DNA of 64,000 bases from JAKZVK01 sp965237575 (GTDB lineage: Bacteria; Acidobacteriota; Terriglobia; Bryobacterales; UBA6623): the NCBI GenBank assembly GCA_965237575.1, contig CBDEGI010000004.1, positions 3,782,001 through 3,846,000 on the forward strand, given 5' to 3'. Positions 1-8,010 of the stretch are shown piece after piece. The position numbers and the translations under genes were made by a program. A model generated the notes under the pieces. It was not told the origin of the DNA, searched no databases, and was given only the letters and a program-made list of their open reading frames with translations. The first letter of the stretch is position 1. Every line of letters begins with the position of its first letter.

Positions 1-291
1 GTTCCCGGCAAGACCACCTTGGAGTTCTACGGAGTGGCCACCGGCAGCACCGTCCGCGCCAAGCACTTCGGAAAAGATATCATGGCCAGTTTGAAAAACA
101 TCGTCGGCGGAGAACTCAAGGGCTACACCGAATTGCTGAACGAAGCCCGCCAGGAAGCCCTGCTTCGCATGACCCAGCAGGCCGAGTCGATGGGCGCCAA
201 CGCCGTGGTAAACATCCGATTCTCGACCAGTTCGGTGGCGCAGGGTGCGGCGGAGTTGTTCGCGTACGGAACCGCGGTCCGGGTGGAGTAG
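1..291 (+). CDS. YbjQ/UPF0145 family protein (5' end outside window)
   Basis: The reading frame is open from base 1, so the N-terminus lies upstream of the window; a TTG at 19 is not needed as a start. The visible part carries the YbjQ (UPF0145) signature: a 'GVATGSTV' strand, 'DIMASLKNIVGGELKGYTELL', a helix with 'ARQEALLRMTQQAESMGANAVVNIRF' in two parts, and a terminal 'AYGTAV' strand. The family forms small pentameric alpha/beta proteins, sometimes called heavy-metal binding, with no settled biochemical role. It is followed 12 bases later by a second YbjQ-like gene and then by an M48 protease on the same strand, which suggests one operon. Family call sure, function unknown. Confidence 0.8.
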   Translation, partial: VPGKTTLEFYGVATGSTVRAKHFGKDIMASLKNIVGGELKGYTELLNEARQEALLRMTQQAESMGANAVVNIRFSTSSVAQGAAELFAYGTAVRVE

Positions 292-303
292 GGAGACTGA
301 CCC

Positions 304-768
304 ATGGACGTCATCATCAATATCGCGACCATCGTCCTTCTGTTGGTCGTCGGCTATACCGCGGGGACCTATCTCGAGCGCCGGCACTACGAGGAAATTC
401 GGAAGCGCGAAAACGACACCCGCGCTTTCCCCGTCGTCACGCTCCGCACCGTACCGGCGAACTCGCGGGTGGATTCGGGCCATCTGGTTACGGGCGGCGT
501 GGTCGTGTCGGTCGACTACTTCAAGCGCTTTCTCGCATCGTTGCGGCTCCTGGTAGGGGGGCGGCTCAAATCCTACGAGCCGGTACTCGATCGTGGTAGG
601 CGCGAAGCGCTACTGCGCATGAAACAGTCCGCCATCGATCAGGGTTACGACGCTGTGATCAACGTACGGCTGGAGACCTCGCGGCTGGCCAACTCGAACG
701 GCGGTGGCACCGCCGGCGTCGAGATGTTGGCGTTCGGGACGGCGGTCCGTTTCGGTCAGGATCCCTGA
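304..768 (+). CDS. Membrane-anchored YbjQ-family protein
   Basis: A 154-residue protein. Residues 4-21 are a hydrophobic segment ('INIATIVLLLVVGYTAG') that would anchor it in the inner membrane, followed by a charged stretch (ERRHYEEIRKRE). Residues about 70-150 repeat the YbjQ pattern of the upstream gene: 'FKRFLASLRLLVGGRLKSYEPVL', 'ARRs' replaced by 'GRREALLRMKQSAIDQGYDAVINVRLET', and 'AFGTAVRF'. The ATG at 304 follows GGGAG at 291-295. It looks like a tandem paralogue of the preceding gene that gained a membrane anchor. Biochemical function is not known. Confidence 0.8.
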   Translation: MDVIINIATIVLLLVVGYTAGTYLERRHYEEIRKRENDTRAFPVVTLRTVPANSRVDSGHLVTGGVVVSVDYFKRFLASLRLLVGGRLKSYEPVLDRGRREALLRMKQSAIDQGYDAVINVRLETSRLANSNGGGTAGVEMLAFGTAVRFGQDP

Positions 769-804
769 CCGGCCCTTGGAGACGCCACTGGAAGCAGGTT
801 CCCG

Positions 805-1656
805 TTGAAGTTTGTTTCAAAGACACCCGACGACGGCGTCAATGTCTCGAAGCAGCATCCACTGCGAGAGGCAGTCGAGTTGTTGGCGGGCGTGGCCATC
901 GTAGGCACGCTCGCGCTGGTGGCACTCTCTTTCCTGGCAGAGTTCCTGATCCTACGGATTCCGCCTGAGTACGAAGCCCGCTATTTCGACCAGGGTTGGG
1001 CCGATAGTTTGGCTTCGGAGGCCCTGGACTCCCAAACGACGCTCCAGCTACAGGAGCTGACCGACCGCATCGCCTCGCATTGGCCCGACCGCCCCTACCC
1101 GCTCCGGGTAGGCATCACCGACGATCCGGAGCCGAATGCCTTCGCGCTCCCCGGCGGAACGATTCTCGTCACTCGCGGACTACTCAAACTTTCCAAGACC
1201 GAGAACGAGTTGGCCTTCGTGCTCGGGCACGAGGTCGGCCATTTCCGAAACCGAGACCATCTGCGCAACCTCGGCCGTCAGGTGACAGTTGCACTCGCGG
1301 TAGCGGTCCTGTCGGGGAGTTCGGTGAGTGGATCGGTCGACATTCTAGGGCTCGCACAGACCGTGGCGGAGCGAAGCTTCAACCGGGACCAGGAATCGGC
1401 GGCCGACGAATTCGGACTCCAGGCCTTGTATGCCGAGTACGGCCACGTGCAGGGAGCCGACGACTTCTTCGAGAAGATGCTCCGCTATGAGCTACTGACG
1501 GGAGGCCGGCTAGGCCGCTACCTCGCCACACACCCCCTTGGGGATGATCGCATCGAAGCGCTACACGAGTTGGCGGAAACCCGTGGCTGGCCGACCACCG
1601 GACCGCTGGAGCCCCCTACTCAACGTCTCGATCAGGAGGCTGAGCCGGACCGCTAG
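805..1656 (+). CDS. M48-family zinc metalloprotease, membrane anchored
   Basis: A 283-residue protein with one transmembrane helix near residues 25-50 and an M48 peptidase domain after it. The zinc motif HEVGH lies at residues 142-146 and the third ligand is Glu197 in 'QESAADEFG', as in HtpX/Ste24-type and BepA-like peptidases. 'NAFALPGGTILVTRGLL' just before the motif is the usual M48 substrate-edge strand. The start is a TTG at 805; the sequence gives no better ATG. It follows the two YbjQ-like genes by 36 bases and probably shares their operon. Likely role is envelope protein quality control; the substrate is unknown. Confidence 0.85.
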   Translation: MKFVSKTPDDGVNVSKQHPLREAVELLAGVAIVGTLALVALSFLAEFLILRIPPEYEARYFDQGWADSLASEALDSQTTLQLQELTDRIASHWPDRPYPLRVGITDDPEPNAFALPGGTILVTRGLLKLSKTENELAFVLGHEVGHFRNRDHLRNLGRQVTVALAVAVLSGSSVSGSVDILGLAQTVAERSFNRDQESAADEFGLQALYAEYGHVQGADDFFEKMLRYELLTGGRLGRYLATHPLGDDRIEALHELAETRGWPTTGPLEPPTQRLDQEAEPDR

Positions 1657-1885
1657 AAGGCGTGAGGTCGGCGATGTTGCCGGAGATGTCGAGCTGCCGC
1701 GGTTCCGGGCGGGGCCGCGCTTCGGTCCCGCGCTCGGCCCTTTTCTTGGCTGCCTCGCGCCGTTTTGCTTCGCGTGCAGCCTGCCGGAACGGGTAGCCGT
1801 CCAGGCGGTCTTGAATGAACGCTTTCCGATCTGCCTTGGAGGGACGAGGCAGTTGGAGCTTCAGTTGTTTGGCAACCTTCCGCAC
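1616..1885 (-). CDS. Possible small basic protein
   Basis: An 89-residue reading frame from a GTG at 1885 that overlaps the 3' end of the M48 gene tail to tail by 41 bases. The first 55 residues are rich in Lys, Arg, Glu and Ala ('RKAFIQDRLDGYPFRQAARE', 'KRREAAKKRAER') and would form a charged helix; the tail is Pro-rich. I recognise no family. A second minus-strand frame (1653-1922) covers the same bases, so coding here is uncertain. It fills the 330-base gap before the next gene. Confidence 0.35.
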   Translation of the reverse strand: MRKVAKQLKLQLPRPSKADRKAFIQDRLDGYPFRQAAREAKRREAAKKRAERGTEARPRPEPRQLDISGNIADLTPSSGPAQPPDRDVE

Positions 1886-1986
1886 GAGCTACGTAACATC
1901 TTGACACACCAGCAGTTGCCATCCGGAGCCGTAGCGGTCGGGTTACAATGGCTTCTCCGAGGCGGTCCGTGACCGCTTGAAGTCAC

Positions 1987-3282
1987 ATGCCCAACAGTAA
2001 GGAAATCGCTGTCGAGCTGGCGGCGTCTGCGATCCGCTACGGCCCCGGCGCTTCGCGGGAGATCGGCATGGATCTAGTGGACCGCGAAATCCGCCACGTG
2101 ATGCTGCTCACCGATCCCACGCTCGCCGACTTGCCGGCCGTCCAGACAGTGCGGCAGTCGCTCGATGACCAGAAGATCACCTACATCTACTACCCGCGCG
2201 TGCGCGTAGAGCCGACCGACCGGTCGTTCCAAGATGCCATCGAGGTCGCGTCGGCCGAGCCGGTGGACGCCTTCTTAGCGGTGGGCGGCGGCTCGACTAT
2301 CGACACGGCCAAGGCGGCGAATCTCTACTCCGAGCATCCGGCGGATTTTCTCGACTACGTCAATCCGCCGATCGGCAAGGGTCTGCCCGTGCCGGGGCCG
2401 CTCAAGCCGCTATTCGCCGTCCCCACTACCGCGGGAACCGGCAGCGAGACGACGGGCGTCGCGATTTTCGATTTCGTCGAGATGCATGCCAAGACCGGCA
2501 TCGCGCACCGGATGCTCAAGCCGACGCTGGGCATCCTCGACCCCGATAACACGCGAACGCTGCCCCCGGAGGTCGCGGCGTCCACCGGGCTCGACGTGTT
2601 GAGTCACGCCGTGGAGTCCTACACCGCTGTCCCCTATACGGAAAGGCCACTTCCCGAGCGCCCGATCTTGCGGCCGGCGTACCAGGGTTCAAACCCCATC
2701 AGCGACCTGTGGTCGATCCAAGCCCTGCGGATGGTGCGGGAATATCTTCCGCGCGCAGTGGAGGACACGGGCGATGACGAGGCGCGCGGGATAATGTTGC
2801 TGGCGGCGGCCTATGCCGGGATCGGCTTCGGCAACGCGGGCGTGCATCTGCCACACGGCATGTCGTATCCGGTGTCCGGCATGGTGAAGCAGTTGGCGAA
2901 GGAGTACCGTGCACCGGGCTACGCGGTCGAGCGCGCTCTTGTCCCGCACGGCATCTCGGTCATTCTCAACGCGCCGGCGGTTTTTCGCTTTACGGCGCAG
3001 GCATGCCCGGAGCGTCACCTCAAGGCGGCCGAGGTGCTCGGCGCGGATATCTCCAGCGCGAAAGCCGCCGACGCGGGCGCGATTTTGGCGGATACGATCA
3101 CCGGCTACATGCAGCGGTTGAACGTTCCGAACGGAATCAGCGCGCTGGGGTATGACAGCTCGCACATCCCCGCGCTGGTGGAGGGCACGCTTCCGCAGCA
3201 CCGTGTTACGAAGCTGTCTCCACGGCCTGCGGGCGAGGAGGAACTCGCCGCGCTGTTCGAGGATGCGCTGACGGCCTGGTAG
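1987..3282 (+). CDS. Hydroxyacid-oxoacid transhydrogenase (ADHFE1-like iron-containing dehydrogenase)
   Basis: A 431-residue group III (iron-containing) alcohol dehydrogenase. It has the nucleotide motif 'GGGST' near residue 100, 'PTTAGTGSE' near 147-155, and metal-ligand histidines in 'LSHAVESY' (His207) and 'GVHLPHGMSYP' (His287, His290). The insert 'YTAVPYTERPLPERPILRPA', the following 'YQGSNPISDLWS' and the tail 'VEGTLPQHRVTKLSPRPA' are close to mitochondrial ADHFE1, which oxidises 4-hydroxybutyrate to succinate semialdehyde while reducing 2-oxoglutarate to 2-hydroxyglutarate. Length matches that subfamily. The gene stands alone, with no gamma-hydroxybutyrate genes near. Subfamily assignment is from recalled sequence patterns. 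Confidence 0.88.
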   Translation: MPNSKEIAVELAASAIRYGPGASREIGMDLVDREIRHVMLLTDPTLADLPAVQTVRQSLDDQKITYIYYPRVRVEPTDRSFQDAIEVASAEPVDAFLAVGGGSTIDTAKAANLYSEHPADFLDYVNPPIGKGLPVPGPLKPLFAVPTTAGTGSETTGVAIFDFVEMHAKTGIAHRMLKPTLGILDPDNTRTLPPEVAASTGLDVLSHAVESYTAVPYTERPLPERPILRPAYQGSNPISDLWSIQALRMVREYLPRAVEDTGDDEARGIMLLAAAYAGIGFGNAGVHLPHGMSYPVSGMVKQLAKEYRAPGYAVERALVPHGISVILNAPAVFRFTAQACPERHLKAAEVLGADISSAKAADAGAILADTITGYMQRLNVPNGISALGYDSSHIPALVEGTLPQHRVTKLSPRPAGEEELAALFEDALTAW

Positions 3283-3338
3283 ATTGGCCGGCGCCGATTC
3301 AGTCTAGTCGGAGCGTTTACGGAATCGCTGTGTTCCAG

Positions 3339-3626
3339 CTAGCACTTGCCGCGGCGTCTGGGTTGCCGCGGACGCCTCACTCGCTCGTCCGGCAAAGGCA
3401 CACCGAGCACCGACGGCGAACTCACCGGGCCACCGCGTGGGCGCCTCGGGGTCGTTATGCCAGGAGTGCCAATCACAGTCGGCACCGCCGTAGCAGGCTG
3501 CTTCGCCACCGACACGGGTGAACCGTTGAAGCCCGGCGTCGTCGCGCTGCCGCCGAAACTGCCAAACTGACCGAATGCAAGCGCGGGTAGCAGCAGTGCA
3601 AGCGCCATCATTGTCAAAAGCCGCAT
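3339..3626 (-). CDS. Small secreted Pro/Arg-rich protein
   Basis: I chose the ATG at 3626 because AGGAGAT precedes it by five bases and it begins a clear signal peptide (MRLLTMMALALLLPALAFGQ, residues 1-20). The mature part is about 75 residues, low in complexity, with 'GQFGSFGGS', several Val/Thr/Pro runs and a basic Pro/Arg-rich tail ending 'RRPRQPRRRGKC'. A longer in-frame extension upstream to 4010 has no ribosome site and is unlikely. No domain is recognised. Export is inferred from the leader; the basic tail could bind nucleic acid or a polyanion, which is only a guess. Confidence 0.65.
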   Translation of the reverse strand: MRLLTMMALALLLPALAFGQFGSFGGSATTPGFNGSPVSVAKQPATAVPTVIGTPGITTPRRPRGGPVSSPSVLGVPLPDERVRRPRQPRRRGKC

Positions 3627-3868
3627 AGTATCTCCTGTTGGAAGCGACCGCCGAGCCCCGGGAGTCCGGCGGCTGAAGCTTTGGCACCCATACTGCAAGT
3701 CCGGGGCCAGTTCGTTAACCTGTTGAAAACAAGGTGCCGGCAGTGATGCGCCGGCGGTACCGAGGCGGCTGATAAGCACCAGCGTGATTGAATTCGGCCA
3801 CCCTTGACTCACGATGCTAACGCACGGCAGCCGTTCACGATCTGTCCCAAGGTGACGTAGGTCACACG

Positions 3869-4249
3869 ATGACTCGTTCCGATTTCGAGCGCTTGGTTGA
3901 CGAGGCCTGGGAGACCATCCCCGAGGAGTTCCGCGAGCGCTTCTCAAACGTCGCCATCTTCGTCGAAGACGAGCCTGGGATCGAGCACCGCCAAGCGGGC
4001 CGTGTGCCACCCGGCGGGACGCTGCTGGGGCTTTATCAAGGAGTCCCGCTGTCGAGAAGAGGTTTCGGTTACACGTTCGCGATGCCCGACAAAGTGACCC
4101 TGTTTCAGGGCCCCATCGAGCGCGCCTCGCCTTCCTACAGCGACATCCCGCGGATGGTGTACGAAACCCTCTGGCACGAGCTGGCGCACCACCTCGGGAT
4201 GAACGAGGAAGAAGTGCGCGCTGCGGAGCGCCGGCGCCGAACGATGTGA
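3869..4249 (+). CDS. Minimal zincin-type metallopeptidase (PF06262-like)
   Basis: A 126-residue protein with no signal or membrane segment. The zinc motif HELAHH lies near residues 111-116 in 'ETLWHELAHHLGMNEEEVRA', matching the small zincin family PF06262, whose members average 110-140 residues. The N-terminal 'DFERLVDEAWETIPEEFRER' and the 'GLYQGVPL' strand also fit that family. Its third zinc ligand and physiological substrate are not established. The ATG at 3869 follows GTGACG only weakly. Confidence 0.85.
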   Translation: MTRSDFERLVDEAWETIPEEFRERFSNVAIFVEDEPGIEHRQAGRVPPGGTLLGLYQGVPLSRRGFGYTFAMPDKVTLFQGPIERASPSYSDIPRMVYETLWHELAHHLGMNEEEVRAAERRRRTM

Positions 4250-4271
4250 AGCCATGTGAAGGCCGGGCTCC

Positions 4272-4520
4272 TTACCTTGCTTCATTCCGCCTGCGATAAG
4301 GTGCGTCCAGTGGCATTTGACAGAGCACCGTGGCCGGCCCGCCGGCAACTGGAATCTTCTTCAGCTCTCTGCCCACGGCGAAGCCGATCCAATCATTGCC
4401 TGGCGACCAGAACGGTTCCCTCGCTCCCACGGTGCCTTCCAGTTCACGGGGCTCTTGCTGCTCAAGATCCTGGACCCCAAGCCGAGGCAACAGCCGGGGC
4501 GAAAAAATGTCATCGTTCAT
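4272..4520 (-). pseudogene. Remnant of a TolB/PD40 beta-propeller protein
   Basis: The 82-residue frame contains one readable PD40 (TolB-like) blade: 'LGVQDLEQQEPRELEGTVGA', then 'EPFWSPGNDWIGFAVGRELK' and 'KIPVAGGPATVLC'. In intact genes such blades repeat six or more times, commonly at the C-terminus of Ser/Thr kinases in acidobacteria. Here there is a single blade, no kinase domain and no repeat on either side, so this is a gene fragment rather than a working protein. It lies next to another damaged gene (cytochrome c), marking the start of a decayed stretch. Confidence 0.6.
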
Positions 4521-4585
4521 GACATCGGTTGTTCACGACAGTAAACGGCGGTAGAATCCGGTTGAAGGACGAGGAGGTTCAGCGA

Positions 4586-5021
4586 TTGAAGACAATCGTT
4601 TCGTGGGCAGTAGCAGTATTGGTTCTTGCCGGATCGTCTTGCAGTTCTGGCCGACACTCTCCTGTCGGGTTCCGTCTTCCTGAAAACGGGGAGGTCGGCC
4701 GGGGGCGCGCCGCGTTCTTGGAATTAGGGTGCCACAAATGCCACAAGGTGGTGGGCGATGACTTCCCGGCACCAACGGCGCCGGTCCCCGTGGCTCTGGG
4801 AGCTACGGTACACGAAGTCCGTACGCGGACGGGTACTTGGTGACGTCGATCATCAATCCGTCACACAAGCTGGCCGGTTATCCAAAGGACCAAGTCTCAC
4901 TGAAGGCCAGTCGCGGATGCCCGATACCACAACCGACATGACCCTCCGGCAACTCGTGGATCTCGTAGCCTATTTGCAGTCCCGCTACGAGGTGGTTCCG
5001 CCGCCCCAGATGTATCCGTAA
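4586..5021 (+). pseudogene. Cytochrome c lipoprotein, broken by two frameshifts
   Basis: The TTG at 4586 is preceded by GAGGAGG at 4571-4577 and starts a lipoprotein leader ('VLVLAGSSC' lipobox). A haem motif CHKCH follows in 'LGCHKCHKVVGDDFPAP'. The first frame stops at 4843, but family-like sequence continues in a second frame from about 4821 ('DGYLVTSIINPSHKLAGYPK') and in a third from about 4905 ('SRMPDTTTDMTLRQLVDLVA', then 'YLQSRYEVVPP') to a stop at 5021. The Met in 'SRMPD' would be the axial haem ligand. Two frameshifts in 440 bases beside another remnant argue for a pseudogene; assembly errors are the alternative. Confidence 0.65.
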
Positions 5022-5119
5022 AAGAGGATCTCTAGAGGTCGCGGGCCGGGCCGATCCCGGCCCGACGCTGGCTTGCGCGATCTAGCGCACAACCAGCGAG
5101 CGGCTCCCCGGTAGAGGCG

Positions 5120-6280
5120 TTACTGAACAGGCGCGGTGCGCGGGCTGCCCACGGCGACCGTCTCGGCCACGCTATAAAAGCCGTTGTGCCAGACAACCAC
5201 TTGGGCCGTTCCTTCTTTCCCGACGTCATACGGAACCAGGAAGTTGATTTGACACTTAGAGACAAACAACAGCGGGGCAACCTGGCCGTCCACGAACACG
5301 CGCGCTCCTTGTAGTTCTAGAGGGAGAGGTGAGTCGGACGCGGATTCCGGCCCGTCCGCAAGCTCAGCACCGAACAGCGCCGCGATTCCCCCGGGAACTA
5401 CGGTGGGAGAGAACTGTGCGGCATCCACCACCCCGCCGGCATTGATGTAAGGGCCCCATGCCGGCAAGTACCAGTCGTCGTACTTCATTGACATCGCAAG
5501 TCGATAGCCGCGCTTCTTGAGGTACTCCCGGATCCGACTTCTCCTGCGTTCTTCAAAATTGTGCTCGACGGTCAAAGCGCCTATCTGGTACTTGGCAAGA
5601 TCAAGACCTTGCAGAACCTCGTACTCGGCGCCTTCGACATCGAGACTGACATAGTGAAGGTATTGTGGGGCTTGTGCTCTCTCTAGGATTTCGTCCATCG
5701 TGGTGGTAGTCAGCTCGACGATTTCTGCCCGGGCCAAGCGCTTGTCCGATGCCCAGAGACTCAAATGATCACGGATGCCGCCCAGATGCCCCGCGCGCGT
5801 GAAGGAGACGGTGTGCCCAGCGCTGCTGTAGGCAACCTCAGCGAAAACCTCACATCTGCGGGTCTCCATACTCTGTGGAAATGGATCGACGCAAACGCCA
5901 CTCCACCCCAGGGCTTCCAATGCCTTGGTGTTTGAGTCCTTGGTTCCGTGCCCGCTTCCAACGTCGACGAAGTAACCATCCTTGACTCCGGGAAATACTT
6001 TCTCGGCCACCCACCGGTCTTGCCCCCACTGCGAGTGGTACGTGGGATGTCCGGCCATTTGCAACACGCCTGGATCGAGGCCAAGTCGGCCAAGTAGATC
6101 TTCCAGCGGCCTCACATAGTCAACCCACTGATTGCGCGCATCCCTGCCGGCGTAGATCCAGCTTTCGGCCCGAGCGCGCCCACGGTGCGTGCCGACCCGA
6201 TGGATGAAGTAGTGCGTAGCGGCTAAGCCCATGAGCACAGAGATCAGAAGTCCACTCGTGATCCGTGGCCGATAACCCAT
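5120..6280 (-). CDS. FkbM-type methyltransferase fused to a TIGR03437-like tail
   Basis: A 386-residue protein. Residues 8-25 form a membrane anchor. Residues about 85-270 are an FkbM-family SAM-dependent methyltransferase, with 'SQWGQDRWVAEKVFP', the SAM loop 'YFVDVGSGHGTKDSN', 'WSGVCVDPFP' and 'YVSLDVEGAEYEVLQGLDL'. From about residue 280 the sequence changes to the acidobacterial TIGR03437 domain: 'INAGGVVDAAQFSPTVVPGG', then 'VFVDGQVAPLLFVSKCQINF' and 'LVPYDVGKEGTAQVVV'. The tail lacks the last strands of that domain. The methyltransferase probably O-methylates a glycan or small molecule. The join looks like a deletion between two unrelated genes. Confidence 0.75.
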   Translation of the reverse strand: MGYRPRITSGLLISVLMGLAATHYFIHRVGTHRGRARAESWIYAGRDARNQWVDYVRPLEDLLGRLGLDPGVLQMAGHPTYHSQWGQDRWVAEKVFPGVKDGYFVDVGSGHGTKDSNTKALEALGWSGVCVDPFPQSMETRRCEVFAEVAYSSAGHTVSFTRAGHLGGIRDHLSLWASDKRLARAEIVELTTTTMDEILERAQAPQYLHYVSLDVEGAEYEVLQGLDLAKYQIGALTVEHNFEERRRSRIREYLKKRGYRLAMSMKYDDWYLPAWGPYINAGGVVDAAQFSPTVVPGGIAALFGAELADGPESASDSPLPLELQGARVFVDGQVAPLLFVSKCQINFLVPYDVGKEGTAQVVVWHNGFYSVAETVAVGSPRTAPVQ

Positions 6281-6490
6281 ATGAAACGGACGGCTTGGAG
6301 CCGGGAGCAGGCATGTGGCTCCAGTCAGCTTGTGATGCTCGTACCGAGACTTCCTATCGGGCTCCAGCCCGCACCGGCAGAGTAGCGCAACTGGACCTGC
6401 CGCGCAACGGTTCTTTGGCTCGTGGGAGGGCCGTTATCCTGCGCAGGCACGAAGAGGTCCGCGACTGCAATCAACCATTAAACCCCGTGA

Positions 6491-6760
6491 GTGGGGTATC
6501 CATTTGACTCAGGTGACCACAACATACTGTGGTTGGCCATTGGCGGCCCCCGGAAAGGCTTGCCGATAGCACCACGTTTCCAAGCCTGCGATGGCCCGGT
6601 GCGTAATCCTTGATCGGCCCGAAACGCAGCCTCGTGGCCCAATTGCCTGCAGACCGGCGTCTGGCGCCCCAGGGTGCATTCTGGGTGCAGTGTGCTGGCG
6701 TCCATGGATCGACCAAACCACAACGCCTAGGGGCTACCTGAGTCAAGTGGATACCCCATT
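6491..6760. mobile_element. MITE-like element, copy 1 (intact)
   Basis: A 270-base element with inverted ends: it starts G-TGGGGTATCCATTTGACTC and ends with GAGTCAAGTGGATACCCCA-TT. An 8-base target duplication CCCCGTGA flanks it (6483-6490 and 6761-6768). It encodes no convincing protein. It is nearly identical, in reverse orientation, to copy 2 at 7735-8010, differing mainly by a short indel near the 'GATTACGCAC' block. Transposition in trans by a transposase outside this window is inferred. Confidence 0.85.
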
Positions 6761-6878
6761 CCCCGTGAATCAAATTACATAGAGCTCGTCCGCAGATAGG
6801 TGGCGTGATATCTCGATCCGTTGAGCTTTGGCACACCTGATCCGCCTTGAGGATCTGGGTGGGGCCGGCGCGGTGGCG

Positions 6879-7712
6879 ATGCGCTACTCTTTCAATATGA
6901 AAATTGGCTTCGCCGCGCTCATCGTGCCGGCTGCGCTGTTCGCGCAGCCGACGTCGCTTCTGATCGAAGATTTGACCTGGACAGAGTTGCGAGACGCGAT
7001 TGCCGCTGGCAAGACAACGGCCATCTACTACGCCGCGAGCATCGAAGAGAACGGACCAGGAGTGGCGCTGGGCAAACACCTGTTCATTGCGCACCACACT
7101 GCTCAAAAGATTGCCGAGGAGTTGGGCGACGCTCTCGTGTATCCAGTCATGCCCTTCGCGCCAACGGGAGATCCGGTGCACAAGACAGGAGCGATGCGAT
7201 TCCCGGGAACGGTCAACGTCTCAGAACAGGCTTTCGGATTGATCGCTCACGACGTCGCCGTGAGCGCCATTGCGGCCGGTTTCAAGAACGTCGCTCTGAT
7301 GAGCGACCACGGCGGAGCCGGACAGGAGGCGTTGAAACGTGTGGCGGCGGAGCTCGACCGAGTGTGGAAGCCAAAGGACGTTCGTGTTGTCTACGTCCCC
7401 GATCTGTACTTCAAAGAGAAAGATGCCATGAGGAAGTACCTCACTGAGCACAACATCGCTATCGACTATCACGCCGGAACTGACGATACATCGGAAGTCA
7501 TGTTCATCGACAAGGAAAACAAATGGGTTCGTCGTGACAAGCTGGTTGCCGAGCTTGATAACGGTCGCCTTTTCAGCAAGAGCGGCCCAATCGAGGCTGG
7601 CGAGACAGGAGTCCACGGGGACCAAACAAAAGCCACACCGGAACTGGGTGAGATGTTTATTGGCCACAAGATCAAATTCGCCGTAGATCAGATTCGGCAG
7701 TTGCTCCGCTGA
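6879..7712 (+). CDS. Secreted creatininase-family hydrolase
   Basis: The ATG at 6879 is preferred (GGTGG just upstream) and gives MRYSFNMKIG then a hydrophobic leader ending 'ALFAQ', so the product is exported. The rest is a creatininase-fold amidohydrolase domain: 'AIYYAASIEENGPGVALGKH', 'PVMPFAPTGDPVHKTGAMRF', 'VALMSDHGGAGQEAL' and 'AGTDDTSEVM'. The classic ligand pattern E-x-H-G...D is changed to E-x-N-G...H ('EENG', 'LGKH'), a variant I recall in secreted members of the family. The true substrate is unknown. The gene lies between two inverted MITE copies with 118 bases and 22 bases of spacing. Confidence 0.8.
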   Translation: MRYSFNMKIGFAALIVPAALFAQPTSLLIEDLTWTELRDAIAAGKTTAIYYAASIEENGPGVALGKHLFIAHHTAQKIAEELGDALVYPVMPFAPTGDPVHKTGAMRFPGTVNVSEQAFGLIAHDVAVSAIAAGFKNVALMSDHGGAGQEALKRVAAELDRVWKPKDVRVVYVPDLYFKEKDAMRKYLTEHNIAIDYHAGTDDTSEVMFIDKENKWVRRDKLVAELDNGRLFSKSGPIEAGETGVHGDQTKATPELGEMFIGHKIKFAVDQIRQLLR

Positions 7713-7734
7713 GACTCAGACCAAGATTTCGTCA

Positions 7735-8010
7735 AATGGGGTATCCACTTGACTCAGGTAGCCCCTAGGCGTTGTGGTTTGGTCGATCCATGGACGCCAG
7801 CACACTGCACCCAGAATGCACCCTGGGGCGCCAGACGCCGGTCTGCAGGCAATTGGGCCACGAGGCTGCGTTTCGGGCCGATCAAGGATTACGCACGCGC
7901 CATGGCCATCGCAGGCTTGGAAACGTGGTGCTATCGGCAAGCCTTTCCGGGGGCCGCCAATGGCCAACCACAGTATGTTGTGGTCACCTGAGTCAAATGG
8001 ATACCCCACT
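7735..8010. mobile_element. MITE-like element, copy 2 (intact, inverted relative to copy 1)
   Basis: A 276-base element beginning AATGGGGTATCCACTTGAC and ending GTCAAATGGATACCCCACT. The 8-base target duplication TTTCGTCA is present at 7727-7734 and 8011-8018. It matches the reverse complement of copy 1 over nearly its whole length, with a few extra bases near 7900 (ACGCGCCATGG). Its target duplication differs from that of copy 1, so the two inserted independently and do not form one composite transposon. Confidence 0.85.

Noticed and set aside
3304..3687. 127-residue minus-strand frame ending near 3304
   Set aside because: The frame 3339-3626 has a ribosome site and a signal peptide, while this one has neither and overlaps it entirely.
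6491..6760. Short frames of 60-80 residues inside the MITE copies, apparently repeated proteins
   Set aside because: Both copies give the same peptides on opposite strands because the DNA is repeated; there is no ribosome site or recognisable domain, and the element is bounded by inverted repeats.
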